The position numbers were made by a program, and so were the translations under genes. 64,000 nt of DNA, from positions 50,704,266 through 50,768,265 of the forward strand of contig NC_134279.1 in assembly GCF_949628215.1 (NCBI RefSeq). The letters are read 5' to 3'. Shown one piece after another: positions 35,930-47,040 of the stretch. Each line of letters starts with the position of its first letter. Position 1 is the first letter of the stretch. This stretch comes from Phalacrocorax aristotelis (taxonomy: Eukaryota > Chordata > Aves > Suliformes > Phalacrocoracidae). The notes under the pieces were generated by a model, which worked only from the letters and a program-made list of their open reading frames with translations, ran no database searches and was not told the DNA's origin.

Positions 35930-38771
35930 AACGCCTCAGCCATCAGGGGACAACGCATCAACACACACAGCGTGGGGAATAAACAGGAGGAAGTAGAGGT
36001 CTGTGTGCAATCGCAGGGCCATGATCTCATTGCAATCACAGAGACATGGTGGGATAGCTCGCATGACTGGAATGTGGTCATGGATGGCTACAGGCTTTTT
36101 AGGAAAGACAGACCAGCAAGGTGAGGTGGGGAGTTGTTCTTTCTGTGAGGGAGCAACTGGAATGCATCAAGCTCTGCCTTGGAGTGGAAGGAGAACAAGT
36201 TGAGAGCTTGTGGGTAAAAATTAAGGGACAGCCAAATATGGGTGACAATGTTGTGGGTGTTTGCTACAGGCCACCAGATCAAGAAAAGGAAGTTGATGAA
36301 GGCTTCTACAGACAGCTGGAAGTAGCCTGACTATCACAGGCCCTGGTCCTCATGGGGGACTTCAACCACCCTGATACTTGCTGGAAAAGCGACACGGCAA
36401 GCCATGCACGATCCAGGAGGTTCCTGCCGAGCACCAAGGACAAATTTTTGATGCAGATGGTGGAGCAGCCAACAAGGCACAATGGGCTGCTTGACCTTAT
36501 CCTAACAAACAAGGAAGGGCTGGTTGAGGATGTGAGAGTTGGGGGTAGCCTTGGCTGCAGTGACCATGAGATGGTTGAGTTTAGGATACTGCAAGGTAGA
36601 AGCAGGGCTGTGAGCTGGGTTACAACCTTGGACTTCAAGAGGGCCAAGTTTGGCCTCTTCAGAGATCTGCTTGGAGGAATCCCATGGGCAGGGGGCTCCA
36701 AGAGAACTCAACAGTATTCAAGGACCACTTCCTCCAAGCTCAAGATCGGTGCATCCTTAGTCAGGCAGAGGAGCCAGGAGACCCGCATATATCAGCAAAC
36801 AGTTTCTAGAGAAACTCAGATGGAAGAAGGAGGTTCACAGTACGTGGAAGAAGGGACTGACCACTTGGGAGATATTCCTCCCGGTGTTGTCAGGGTATGC
36901 AAAGATAAGACAAGGAAGGCCAAAGCCCACTTGGAATTAAATCTGGCAAGGCATGTCAAAGATAACAAGAAAGACTTCTTTAAATTCATCAGCAGTAAAA
37001 GGAAGACTGGGGATACAGTGGGCCCACTGCTGAACAGGGAAGGGGCCCTGGCAACGCAGGATGCAGAGAAGGCAGAGTTGCTGAATGCCTTCTTTGCTGC
37101 AGTTTTTACTGCTAAGGCTGGCCCTCAGGCATCTCAGCCCCCAGAAGAGAGAGGAGAAAATCTGGAGAAAGGAAGACTTCCCCTTGATTGAGGAGGATCG
37201 GGTCAGAGATCACCTATGCAAACTGGATCCTCACAAATCCATGGGCCCCAATGGGATGCACCCACGAGTGCTGAAGGAGCTGGCAGATGTTCTTGCCAAG
37301 CCACTCTTCATCATCTCTGAAAGGTCATGGAGGACAGGAGAGGTGCCCGAGGACTGGAGGACAGCAAAGGTCACTCCAATCTTCAAAAAGGGCAAGGAGG
37401 AGGACCCAGGAAGCTATGGGCCAGTCAGCCTCATCTCCATCCCCAGAAAGGTGATGGAGCAGTTCATCCTGGAGGTCACCTCCAGGCATGTAGAGGAAAA
37501 GAAGGGTATCAGAAACAGTCAACATGGATTCACCAAGGGGAGATCATGCTTGACCAACCTTGATAGCCTTCTCTGGTGGCGTGACTGGCTGGGTCGATGA
37601 CGGGAGAGCAGTGGATGTAGTTTATCTTGACTTCAGTAAGGCTTTCGACACTGTCTCCCATAGCATCCACATAGGCAAGCTAAGGAAGTATGGGCTGGAT
37701 GAGTGGACAGTGAGGTGGACAGAGAACTGCCTCAACAACAGAACTCAGAGGGTCGTGATCAATGGAGCACAGCCTGGATGGAGGCCTGTCACTAGTGGTG
37801 TTCCCCAGGGGTCTGTGCTGGGTCCAGTCCTGTTCAACATATTCATCAATGACCTGGACGAAGGGATAGAGTGTAACCTCAGCATGTTTGCTGATGATAC
37901 CAAGCTGGGAGGAGTGGCTGATACACCAGAAGGCTGTGCTGCCATCCAACGAGACCTGGACAGGCTGGAGAGTGGGGCCAAGGGGAACCTGATGAAATTC
38001 AACAAGACCAAGTGCAATGTCCTGCACCTGGGGAAGAACAACCCCCTGCACCAGTACAGGCTGGGGGATAAACTACTGGAAAGCGGCTCTGTTGAGAAGG
38101 ACCTGGGTGTGCTGGTGGACAACAAGTTAACCATGAGCCAACAATGTGCCCTTGTGGCCAAGAAGGTTAACAATACCCTGGGCTGCATTAAAAGGAGCGT
38201 GGCCAGCGGATCGAGAGAGGTTATCCTCCCCCTCTACTCTGCCCTAGTGAGACCACATCTGGAGTACTCTGTCCAGTTTTGGGCTCCCCAGTTTAAGAAG
38301 GATGTGGAACTGCTTGAGCAAGTCCAGCGGAGAGCTACGAAGATGATCAGGGGACGGGAGCATCTCCCTTATGAGGAAAGGCTGAGAGACTTGGGTTTGT
38401 TCAGCCTGGAGAAGAGAAGACTGAGGGGGGATCTCATCAATACCTATAAATATCTAAAGGGTGGGTGTCAGGAGGATGGGACTGGACTCTTTTCAATAGT
38501 GCCCAATGGCAGGACAAGGGGCGATGGGTACAAGCTGGAACACAGGAAGTTCCACCTCAACATGAGGAAAAACTTCTTCCCTGTGAGGGTGCCAGAGCAG
38601 TGGAACAGGCTGCCCAGGGAGGCTGTGGAGTCTCCTTCCCTGGAGACATTCAAAACCCGCCTGGACGCGTTCCTGTGCCCCCTGCTCTAGGTGTGCCTGC
38701 TCAAGCAGGGGGGTTGGACAAGATGATCTCCACAGGTTCCTTCCAACCCCTACCGTTCTGTAATTCTGTGA
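35930..38771 (+). mobile_element. Young CR1 LINE with near-complete ORF2
   Basis: About 2.84 kb, 5' truncated just before the endonuclease. The endonuclease shows DLIAITETWWDSSHDW, LVLMGDFNHPDTCW and GCSDHEMVEF (AP-type endonuclease motifs). The reverse transcriptase shows [61 protein letters not shown] and the catalytic [10 protein letters not shown]. The 3' end is TTCTGTAATTCTGTGA. ORF2 is broken by two stops (about 36122 and 36328) and shifts near 36125, 37150 and 37560, but the last 376 codons (37560-38690) are open. Antisense to PDGFRL, in intron 2. It is dead as it stands. Confidence 0.95.
37560..38690 (+). pseudogene. CR1 reverse transcriptase, intact C-terminal portion
   Basis: This 376-codon open frame covers the RT palm ([13 protein letters not shown]) and the conserved C-terminal region ([40 protein letters not shown]). 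It lacks the endonuclease and RT fingers in frame, so it is a fragment of ORF2 rather than a working gene. Its openness indicates a recent insertion. Confidence 0.85.
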
Positions 38772-39379
38772 CAAGCAAATAAAACACCCGGAGAAGAACT
38801 GCCTCACATGTTTCAGAAGGATATGCTAGAAAGCACAGTATGTAACTGCCGAACTTCAACACTCCTCTTCGAAAAGAGAAGTGGAAAGGAGAAGAATATC
38901 TCTGAAAAATTACTTAACTGGGAGTGACTTTAAGGTAGCATCACACCTGCAAATAAGTGAAATGGATCACAGATTCAGATAACCTCAGTTTTTTTACAGA
39001 GAGCATAGACCCTTGTACTTAATTTAGGAACAAAAGGACAGTAGTTGATACCTTTGCTCACACCTCTGTGCCTCTCTCACCTAATAATCCAGGAAGAGAT
39101 CCTTACAGCTCTTTCTTAGGGCATCGTTCACAGTGATCCAGTCTCCTCACTACTTGTCTTATATAGACACATAAATCTTCATAAAAAAGCTAACACTACT
39201 CACGGCAAAAAAATGCCTGTGGAAGCACTCTTAAGCTCCTTATATGCCCCTCCTCTTTCAAATACAGAACTAAACTATTATATTTCATCTACATTTAGCT
39301 ATGTGTACTATGCTTAAAACTGGGAAGGCAAACAAACATATGGAATTCTGAAGATGTCTAGACTAACAGGACACACATC

Positions 39380-40222
39380 TGGTGGGGCAGAGAAAGAGAG
39401 ATCCTCAGCTGGGCAGGAGTGTTGATCTGCTTGAGGGTAGGAAGGCTCTACAGAGGAATCTGGGCAGGCTGGATTGATGGGCTGAGGTAATTTTATGAGA
39501 TTTACAGAAGACCAAGTGCCAGGTCCTGTACTTTGATCACAACCCCATGCACGCTACAGGCTTGAGGAAGAGTGGCTGGAGAGCTGCCCAGTGGAGAAGG
39601 ACCTGGGAGTGCTGGTTGACGGCCAGATGAACATCAGCCTAAAGTGTGCCCGGGTGACCAAAAAGGCCAACAGCATCCTGGCTTGTGTCAGGAATAGTGT
39701 GGCCAGCAGAAGCAGGGAAGCGATCGTGCCCCTGTACTCGGCACTGGTGAGGCCACACCTTGTATATTGTGTTCAGTATTGGGCCCCTCACTACAAGGAG
39801 GACATTGAGTTGCTGGAGTGTGTCCACAGAGGGGCAACAAAGCTGGTCTTACGAGGAGAGGTTGAGGGAACTGGGGTTGTTTAGCCTGGAGGAGGCCGAG
39901 GGGAGACCTTATTGCTCTCCTCAACTACCTGAAAGAAGGTTGTAGTGAGGTGGGTGTTGGTCTCTTCTCCCAAGTTACTAGTGATAGGATGAGAGGAAAT
40001 GGCCTCAAGCTACATCAGTGGAGGTTTAGATTGGATATTAGGAAAAATTTCTTCATTGAAAGAGTGGTCAGGCATTGGAACAGGCTGCCCAGAGAGGTGG
40101 TCAAAAAAAAAACATGTAGATGTGGCACTTCTGGGCATGATTTAGGAAGCCTGGTGGTGTTGGGTTGACGGTTGGACTTGATGATCCTAGAGGTCTTTTC
40201 TAACCTTAATGATTCTGTGATT
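39380..40222 (+). mobile_element. CR1 LINE 3' portion, second subfamily
   Basis: It encodes [20 protein letters not shown] and [20 protein letters not shown], then the CR1 tail [20 protein letters not shown], ending AATGATTCTGTGATT. It differs from the element just upstream and is nearly identical to the inverted copy at 49696-50357, apart from two short deletions (after 39845 and near 40103). The 5' boundary is approximate. Confidence 0.92.
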
Positions 40223-40902
40223 CCTGTTCTAACAGCTATTTATGCAGTTTCCATTAAGATGTCACTACATGAAAGAAAAAGCCTTCTCAAACACAAGGTG
40301 ACTATCCGCAGCATTACATTTTAGCACGCCACAAACCCTGCAATTCCCTTCTGCACACAAAGGTAACTTTGACTGAAAAAGTAAGTACTACTCTCACTTG
40401 CTCCTTAGCGTGGCGCTTTGTGTATTGTTTTTAGTAGTTGACAGATGCAGGTTTGAGCCTCCTGAGGAAATTAATCTTAGTGTCTCAGGTGGTAACTACA
40501 TTAGCAACTGGTACAGCCCACCAGGAGCCGGTCTCTGTAGAGCAACAGAGTTGGCAGCAAGTACCTGGCATCCACTCTCACACATTTTCAGAGTTCTACT
40601 TCGGTCTAGCTCTAATGTGGTTCCCTGTTAGCAGCTGGAGCACACCGGTGTCCCATTGGACATCTATTTTAGATTCCTCTGAAGGAAATCCAGTTCACAT
40701 GCTACAAGACTATTCCACAGTGCAAATCACAGGGCAGTAATTGACTTAAAGATGCTCATCCTTTTTTGTTGATACTAGAAACCACCAGGTGAAACACCTT
40801 GATTGTAAAAATGTAAACAAACAAAAAATCCAATGGTGTTGAAAGTGGTAGGGAAAAAAAATTCTAGATCTTCCCCCCCAAACAAAATGGAAAATAGCTT
40901 AC

Positions 40903-41197
40903 CTGAGTCTGGAGTCTTTAAAGGTATCTAAGTATGAAGGATAGTTCCAAGTAACATTACTCCCCTTACACCGCAGTTCTATGCTTTGTCCTGCAGACAG
41001 GCTTAAAGTGGCAGCTAGCTTCTGGAAATGACCTTTATCCATCACCTGTGTCAGTATGGACTGGGACTTCAAAGAGGAGTCAGCAGATTCTCTCTCCTTC
41101 ATTTTGGGGGTTTTGGGTTTTACTCTTTTGTTGACAGGCTTAATTTTGTTTTCCCCAGGCTCTTTTGGACGCTTACTCTTTGCAGACTGTCCAATAA
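40903..41197 (-). CDS. PDGFRL: PDGFRL exon 2 (basic linker and start of first Ig domain)
   Basis: This 295-nt exon follows CTTTACTAG and ends CTCAG|GTAAGC, entering in phase 1 and leaving in phase 2. It encodes VIGQSAKSKRPKEPGENKIK, a basic stretch (KRVKPKTPKMKER), then QVMDKGHFQKLAATLSLSAG and ELRCKGSNVTWNYPSYLDTF. The sequence tracks human closely (KRPKEPGEN, KGRFQKPAATLSL). NVT is a possible N-glycosylation site, and the Cys of ELRC is the first Ig cysteine. Confidence 0.95.
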
Positions 41198-41979
41198 CTA
41201 GTAAAGTAGAAAAAGGAAGGCAATATTACTGATTAGGAAAAGGTTTTATCGTCTTACAAAAAAAAAAAAATCTTTCTTATTATGACAGAGAATAACTAAA
41301 GTTTTGTTCTTCCTATAAAGGATTCACAAAAATGAGTAAGTTAATTTCCATAAGTTTTTTAAGTCTCTGGCATGACCCATTTTCCTGGGGAAAAGGAAAA
41401 AAAAAATTTATTAAAGAGAGCTTTCAGCCACATGTGGAAAATCTATACTTAAAGTTCACATAAACAGACAAATATGTAAGGTATGAGAACTTTACAAAAG
41501 GGAAGGGAAAGAAACACAGCATTTCCACCTCCAGTTACTTTTGTTATTTCTACCTCATGTCGTTGCCATTTAGTACGCAACACTACACAAGTTCTCCGTC
41601 TTCATAAGGTTGTCACACACCCATCAGTTCTGCATAACCTTTTCACACACCATGTTACTGTAAGAGACAGACAAAAGAAAACTGGCAAGTGTGGAACTTA
41701 ATGACAATTTATAAAATGCTGGTAGTGATGTAGTTTTCTTTTTTACAGTACGTACTGTGAAAATACAAGTGGCACTTAAGTCATTTGAAGGTAGTATTTA
41801 ATTCATTGCTTCTCTGTAAAAGCCATTCATTTTGACAGTCCAGATGAAAACAGAACCTTATTTAGAGGCAAACAATAAGAGATTTCATCACCTGCTAGAG
41901 AAAACAGGGATGCCCAGCTGCCTTTAAAAACAAAGCAAAGGAAACGGAAAGGAAAAGGAAACATGAGGGGTCTCAGACT

Positions 41980-42052
41980 CAAAAAAATAAAAACAAAACA
42001 AAACACCAAAACCACACAGCAACAAAAAAAACACCAAAAACACCAAAACCCC
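41980..42052. repeat. A/C-rich low-complexity tract
   Basis: Units such as ACACCAAAA recur several times in a G/T-poor run in PDGFRL intron 1. Confidence 0.8.
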
Positions 42053-42439
42053 ATCATCAAGATATTCCCACTTTAACTGACAGCAGAAAGCACAGATCTT
42101 TTGTGAGATAAGCTTCAAACTCTGTCCCTGGATACCAAAAACTCCACTAAATGTGCCTGACAGCTAATTCACATTGAACACAGCTTTCCCACATGAAAAT
42201 GCTTGGATATTTTATTGTACAAAAAAACAATCAACAACCTCTGGAATTAAAAATAGCCCTGCTGTATACTGAGCTAGCAGGAATTAAAACTGGTACTGGC
42301 TGCAGTATGAACAGCAGCACTTCCAGACTCATGCCACTGATGGCTCCCGTGACATTCCTGACACCCCAGCTGGGCACCCTGTACTGCTTCAGCCTTCCAC
42401 TTCTTTAAATCCAGGCTGATGTACACCACATCTCTTGAA

Positions 42440-42674
42440 CAGCACAGAGCCTTGTGAGCACAAATTTAAAAACCAAAAAATTCAATCTGAACATAAGAAA
42501 ATGCTCTTTACTACGAGGGTGGTCAAGCACTGGCACAGGTTGCCTAGAGAGGCTGTGGCATATCCATCCACAGAGACATACAAAACCCAACCAGAGAGGG
42601 TCCTAGGCAACCTGCTTGAGCATGAGGCTGGACTGGATGATTTCAACCTCAGCCATTCTGTGACTCCGTGATCT
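42440..42674 (+). mobile_element. CR1 LINE 3' tail (diverged)
   Basis: The plus strand holds GTGGTCAAGCACTGGCACAG then GTTGCCTAGAGAGGCTGTGG, GAGGCTGGACTGGATGATTT and CATTCTGTGACTCCGTGAT, the standard CR1 3' region. The frame reads TRVVKHWHRLPREAV. It is 5' truncated and older than its neighbours. Confidence 0.85.
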
Positions 42675-44232
42675 CAGCATGCAGAGTAAGGCTGCCTGCT
42701 TAGAAGCATTTGCCTCTGGTCTCACACCAAATGGAAAATAAACCAGAAGGCAGCAATGCTGCAGTCATCTTTGTTTGCCGAACGCATTTTCAACTCTTGG
42801 ACTCGTGTAATAAGAACAAATTTTTTGAGAGATACACATCCCATTACTAAGATGCACCCCTCCCCTGGCACACAGTCAAACCTTTTTCTATGTTATGAGT
42901 GTTAGTGAAGTTGATTGCAAAGATGCTTCATCACCTTAAAATGAGCCACAAACTGAAGAGACCTAATAGAAATGCCTTCCAAAGGTCATGACATTTTAAG
43001 ATAAAGAATAACATTTTCTAGTTTCTGGAAGGGAGAGTGAAACAAATATTTATGTTTCTTCCAATTTTTCTTTGCACTTGTGATGCCACTGGCCATGCAA
43101 AATTTACAAACTTGGGGGAACAATGATAACAAAGGAGAATTTCAGAGAAGTAGTTGCTGCCTCCCATGGAAGACCATGAAGTAGGGTTTTTCCAGTTGCT
43201 CAGAGCACATCACCCGAGTAAGTGACATAGCGCATACATTACAGGGGCAAACAGTTGGTGCAGGAGCACTTTTCCCCTGCACTAGATTAGAAAGGCTCCG
43301 GTGGGTCAGGCCAAACACCTACCTAGCCAACGTCTTCGCACTGACACCACCCAGTGCCAGATGTCAATGAGGGAACAGGGCAAACACCTCTGCTCCTTTG
43401 ATACTAGTCTCCTAGCTTCCAAGAATCTTTAGCTCAAGGGATCCATGATCCACAGTTGCCATTGTTTTATTGCCCTTGGTGGATTTTTTCCTTTATTAAC
43501 GTTGGTCAATTTTCAAAACCACACAAACTATACATAAATATTAGATACCTCCTAGTTTTTGTATTAAGTGAATAAATACCCATTGTTTCTCCAACAACCT
43601 TCTCCATGGCTCTTGTACTTTTACAAAACTTAAGTGTAATTCAAACATACCCTTTCTGGACTGACAAGTCCTACTCTATTCAATTGTTCCTTGTAAAGAA
43701 TATGCATCTTACAACAGTCCAGTTACATCATGTTCGGGTAATGGAAAGGGGACAAAAGTAGACTGTATAGCAAGTTCAAGATATGGTCAAATCACAGCTG
43801 TGCCTATTACTGCTGTCATCTTTCCTGTCTAAATAGCTCATTGCTTTTCAAGAAAGCAATATTATGAGCTGACTTTCCCTAGAATAATCAAGTGTCACCC
43901 CAATATCACTTTCCTAAGTAGGAATTATTGGTTAGAAATTCCTAACTAGAAACTCAATGTGTATACGAAGTTCGAATCCTTTGCGCTACTTTGCATCCAC
44001 CAACACAAAATTTCAAGTCCCGTTTTCACTGCTCAGTCTTTCAAAATGCAGAGATCTTTCTGCAACTTTTTACTGACAGTTTTATTTTAGCAGATTTACA
44101 AATATGCTGAAAAGCATGCGCCTTACAAGATCGCTGTGAAATTCAAAAACAATTCCATGCCCATATTGTAAAAACTGAAGATTAATTCGTACTCTTTGTT
44201 TTCTATTACTCCATGAGAGGTCTTCCCTTGGT

Positions 44233-44357
44233 TCATAGCACCTTGGTTCCCATGGAGTCTTTAAAAACACGCTTATCAAATTCCTTTGGGAATCCAAGAA
44301 CATCAACCGACTCATCCATAGCCATGCTATAAAGTTCTTCAGAGAACTTCAGCAGAT
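44233..44357 (-). other. Candidate CR1-derived alternative last exon of PDGFRL
   Basis: On the minus strand a strong acceptor (TTTTGTTTTGCAG) is followed by AT CTG CTG AAG, which joins exon 1 of PDGFRL in phase (CAC G|AT gives His-Asp). The frame runs DLLKFSEELYSMAMDESVDV then LGFPKEFDKRVFKDSMGTKV and L to a TGA at 44235-44233, and AATAAA follows at 44086-44081. A transcript using it would encode a 59-residue secreted peptide. The DNA is a relic of the old LINE's reverse transcriptase, so the open frame is partly inherited. No transcription evidence can be seen here. Confidence 0.3.
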
Positions 44358-45718
44358 CTGCAAAACAAAACACACTTCTGGAAAAAAAAAAAAGGCAGCC
44401 ATACAAAGCCATACTGACTCTTCTGTAATTCACGCCTATTTATTCACAAGATCAATTTACAGAATACAGAGATCTGGCTTTCTGCCTGTACCTCCCTCAA
44501 AAATCTTAAAATATTGGCATATTTCTATTTCCCTCAAAAGGCAAAGTTATGTAATAGACTATGCACCCGAATTAAGACTTCAGGTATTTCAGATTAAAAT
44601 TCTTTTAAGTCTCAGGTGTGTATCATCAAATCATGGCATTTAAACATTGTTCATGTTGATTTTCACTAAAGCCAATTCTTTTGGCATATTAATGAGATAT
44701 GTCCTCTAATGATTCTCCCCATAGTCAAAGATTCTGTCTCAGAGCCTGCTATTACAGTGCTCAGTAGGATACTGCACTCAAAGTTTCTGATATGCTGATC
44801 ATGTCACCATTTTCCATTAAAATGTCCCTAAGCACCTCCATAATGAATTATTTGCTTGCTCCCATGTTAAGTTTTATTTTCTGTAGGTGTTCTTTCTTAT
44901 CCCCTCTTCCTACCAGCCTCACAAAGTTTGCGGCCAAAGTTCACAGCCCTCTCTGCCTGCCCCACCCCAGCACATCAGAAGAAAAGGATTTATGGCTAGT
45001 TTTATCCCTTTTGCAAGCTGTTTCTCAAACTCTTTTTGTCTGCCTTATTCTGGTTTTTATATTTAACCCATATGTGAGTTAACGAGCCTCTTCATCTTAT
45101 GTAATTCCCTCTTCCGAAATTAAATGCATCAGTCGTTTATTTGGCTTTTATTATTCCTGCAAGAATATTAAAACTACAGTCTGGCTGTTGTAACACAACA
45201 TCTGAAACCAATTACCTGAGCACTGCTCCGGATCAAGTCAAGAACTGCTGCTTTTCTCGGGGGTTCTCTGAGTAGCGGCTCTCAGAAGTCATCATTTGTG
45301 GCATCTAAACAATTGCACTCGGCATCACACCCCAATGTGTGTGATCCAACCTACAAGAGGATAAGTAATTCTCCCCTTTGCTTTTCTATCCAGTCCTTGC
45401 TGCCCCTCTGATTTTCCTTAACAGAGCAGTCATTCACTCCATCATTCTGGGTGGTCAGTAACCAGTTTCTTTGTTCTCTACAGGACTGGTATTTCAGACC
45501 AGATGACTTTTACTGGCAAAACCCACCAGCAGCCAGATTTCTTGCTAAAGCTTTCTTCAACACATACTGCCACTTCTCCCTTGGGTTGAGCTATCCCATC
45601 TTTCCTGTGTAATTGATACCCTAGTATTAGAAGGTCCCACTGACAGGCCTAACAAGCCTTCTGGATAAGCATTCCCTGTTGCACTTTTCAGATTTGTCTG
45701 TAGAAGTTACCCTTTGCC

Positions 45719-46133
45719 ATGATCAGGGGACTGGAGCATCTCCCTTATGAGGAAAGGCTGAGACACTTCAGCCTGGAGAAGACTATGGGGGGATCTCATC
45801 AATACCTATAAATATCTAAAGGGAGGGTGTCAGGAGGATGGGACTGGACTCTCTTCAATAGTGCCCAATGGCAGGACAAGGGGCAATGGGCACAAGTTGG
45901 AACACAGGAAGTTCCACCTCAACATGAGGAAAAACTTCTTCCCTGTGAGGGTGCCAGAGCAGTGGAACAGGCTGCCCTGGGAGGCTGTGGAGTCTCCTTC
46001 CCTGGAGACATTCAAAACCCGCCTGGACACGTTCCTGTGCCCCCTGCTCTAGGTGTGCCTGCTCAAGCAGGGGGGTTGGACAAGATGATCTCCACAGGTT
46101 CCTTCCAACCCCTACCATTCTGTAATTCTGTGA
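45719..46133 (+). mobile_element. Young CR1 3' end nested in the older LINE
   Basis: Starting ATGATCAGGGGACTGGAGCA, it follows the 3' end of the element at 35930-38771 almost base for base, with a small deletion near 45769. It reads [20 protein letters not shown] then [20 protein letters not shown] and ends TTCTGTAATTCTGTGA. Severe 5' truncation is normal for CR1 target-primed insertion. Confidence 0.93.
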
Positions 46134-46965
46134 TTTCCACTATGTTCTGCCAACCTCAATCCCAACATTTGTTCAGAGGCACATGGTTCTTAAAACCTTA
46201 CCCCAAGGAAATGCATTATCCCAAACTGTGTGCTCTTCCACACCTGACACTCTACCTTTAAGAAGCTGTTAAATACTCCCCTATGAAAGCTTTTCAATTT
46301 TAAGTGCCAGAAGCCTGGGTTTGATTTTCTCTAGATGAAGTTTTTCCTCTCTTTACAAGATCCCTGTTCCACGTTTCTGTAGTTCCCAGTGAGTCTGAAC
46401 ACTTTCCTCCTATACCACGCTCCCAGCTACACAGTGAGACCCTTGTCTCTCTGACCTTGTATTTCCCTGCAGGTAACAGCAGGGGCGTTTCAGGAAACAC
46501 TACCAGAGGAGCTTTTATCTACCTACCCAGAAAATCTAGTTTTGCCTCTCTGCTGCATCTCCCTGAGAGGTGAGTTTCCAAGCAAGCCATGACCACCCTC
46601 CTCCCCAACACTCCCTACAAGTCTGTCCAGGTATCTACTGTCGCCACCACTTCTGCACCTCACAATCCTACCTTCTCTCATTGCTGAATCAAGTTTAGCT
46701 GTATAACTAAATTCACTGGTACAGTAGCCTATCACCTAAGATAAAGACGACACACAATCAAATCCCTCCAGGAACACAGAACCCACCACGCAGATTCCCC
46801 CATTTCCTTACCCAAACTGCAAAATTTTCCCAGGAAAGGGAACAAACACAACTAGCCCATTGATGCAAGTACACAAATATGCCATGTTTGGGATACTTCA
46901 CCCTCTCACTAGATTTATGCACAGGGCCCTCATAGTTTTCATCCAGCAATAGCACTTCTTATTTA

Positions 46966-47040
46966 AAAAAAAAAAAACCCACACCAAAAACCCAAACAAA
47001 ACCAGCAAAACAATAAACCCCCAAAAACCCCCCCCAAAAC
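46966..47040. repeat. A/C-rich low-complexity tract
   Basis: Poly(A) followed by CCAAAAACCC-type units, next to the 5' end of the old CR1/L3-like element. Confidence 0.8.

Larger units (their letters stand above)
29740..40902 (-). other. PDGFRL intron 2, 11.2 kb, CR1-rich
   Basis: The proximal 6 kb (29.74-35.9 kb) shows no recognisable exon or repeat apart from a (CA)n microsatellite at 35640-35660. The rest is dominated by two CR1 insertions, both opposite to the gene. Introns 3 and 4 (28111-29445, with the candidate microexon at its upper end, and 27512-27816) hold nothing else. Confidence 0.65.
43285..46955 (-). mobile_element. Ancient, nearly full-length CR1/L3-like LINE (interrupted)
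   Basis: Broken similarity to old CR1 lineages (as I recall them from turtle, crocodilian and bird genomes) runs through the region on the minus strand. The ORF1 end lies near 46955-46758 (YPKHGIFVYLHQWASCVC resembles the ORF1 zinc-finger part). The endonuclease/RT region lies further down, with RT relics at 44355-44235 (DESVDVLGFPKEFDKRVF against the family [13 protein letters not shown]) and, in another frame, 44190-44090 (SDLVRRMLFSIFVNLL against [15 protein letters not shown]). The 3' portion near 43290-44060 has the typical AGATCTTTCTGCAACT and CTCCTAGTTTTTGTATTAAG features. A young CR1 at 45719-46133 splits it. Boundaries are approximate. Confidence 0.75.

Noticed and set aside
38465-38807. 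Alternative frames (104-105 codons on both strands) over the CR1 3' end
   Set aside because: They are shadows of the RT frame at 37560-38690. The same happens at 45827-46261.
44082-44433. An apparently new nested gene on the minus strand of PDGFRL intron 1
   Set aside because: The peptides match CR1-type reverse transcriptase motifs in two frames and the surrounding DNA follows an old CR1 lineage, so it is a LINE relic. Only the exonisation question is kept.
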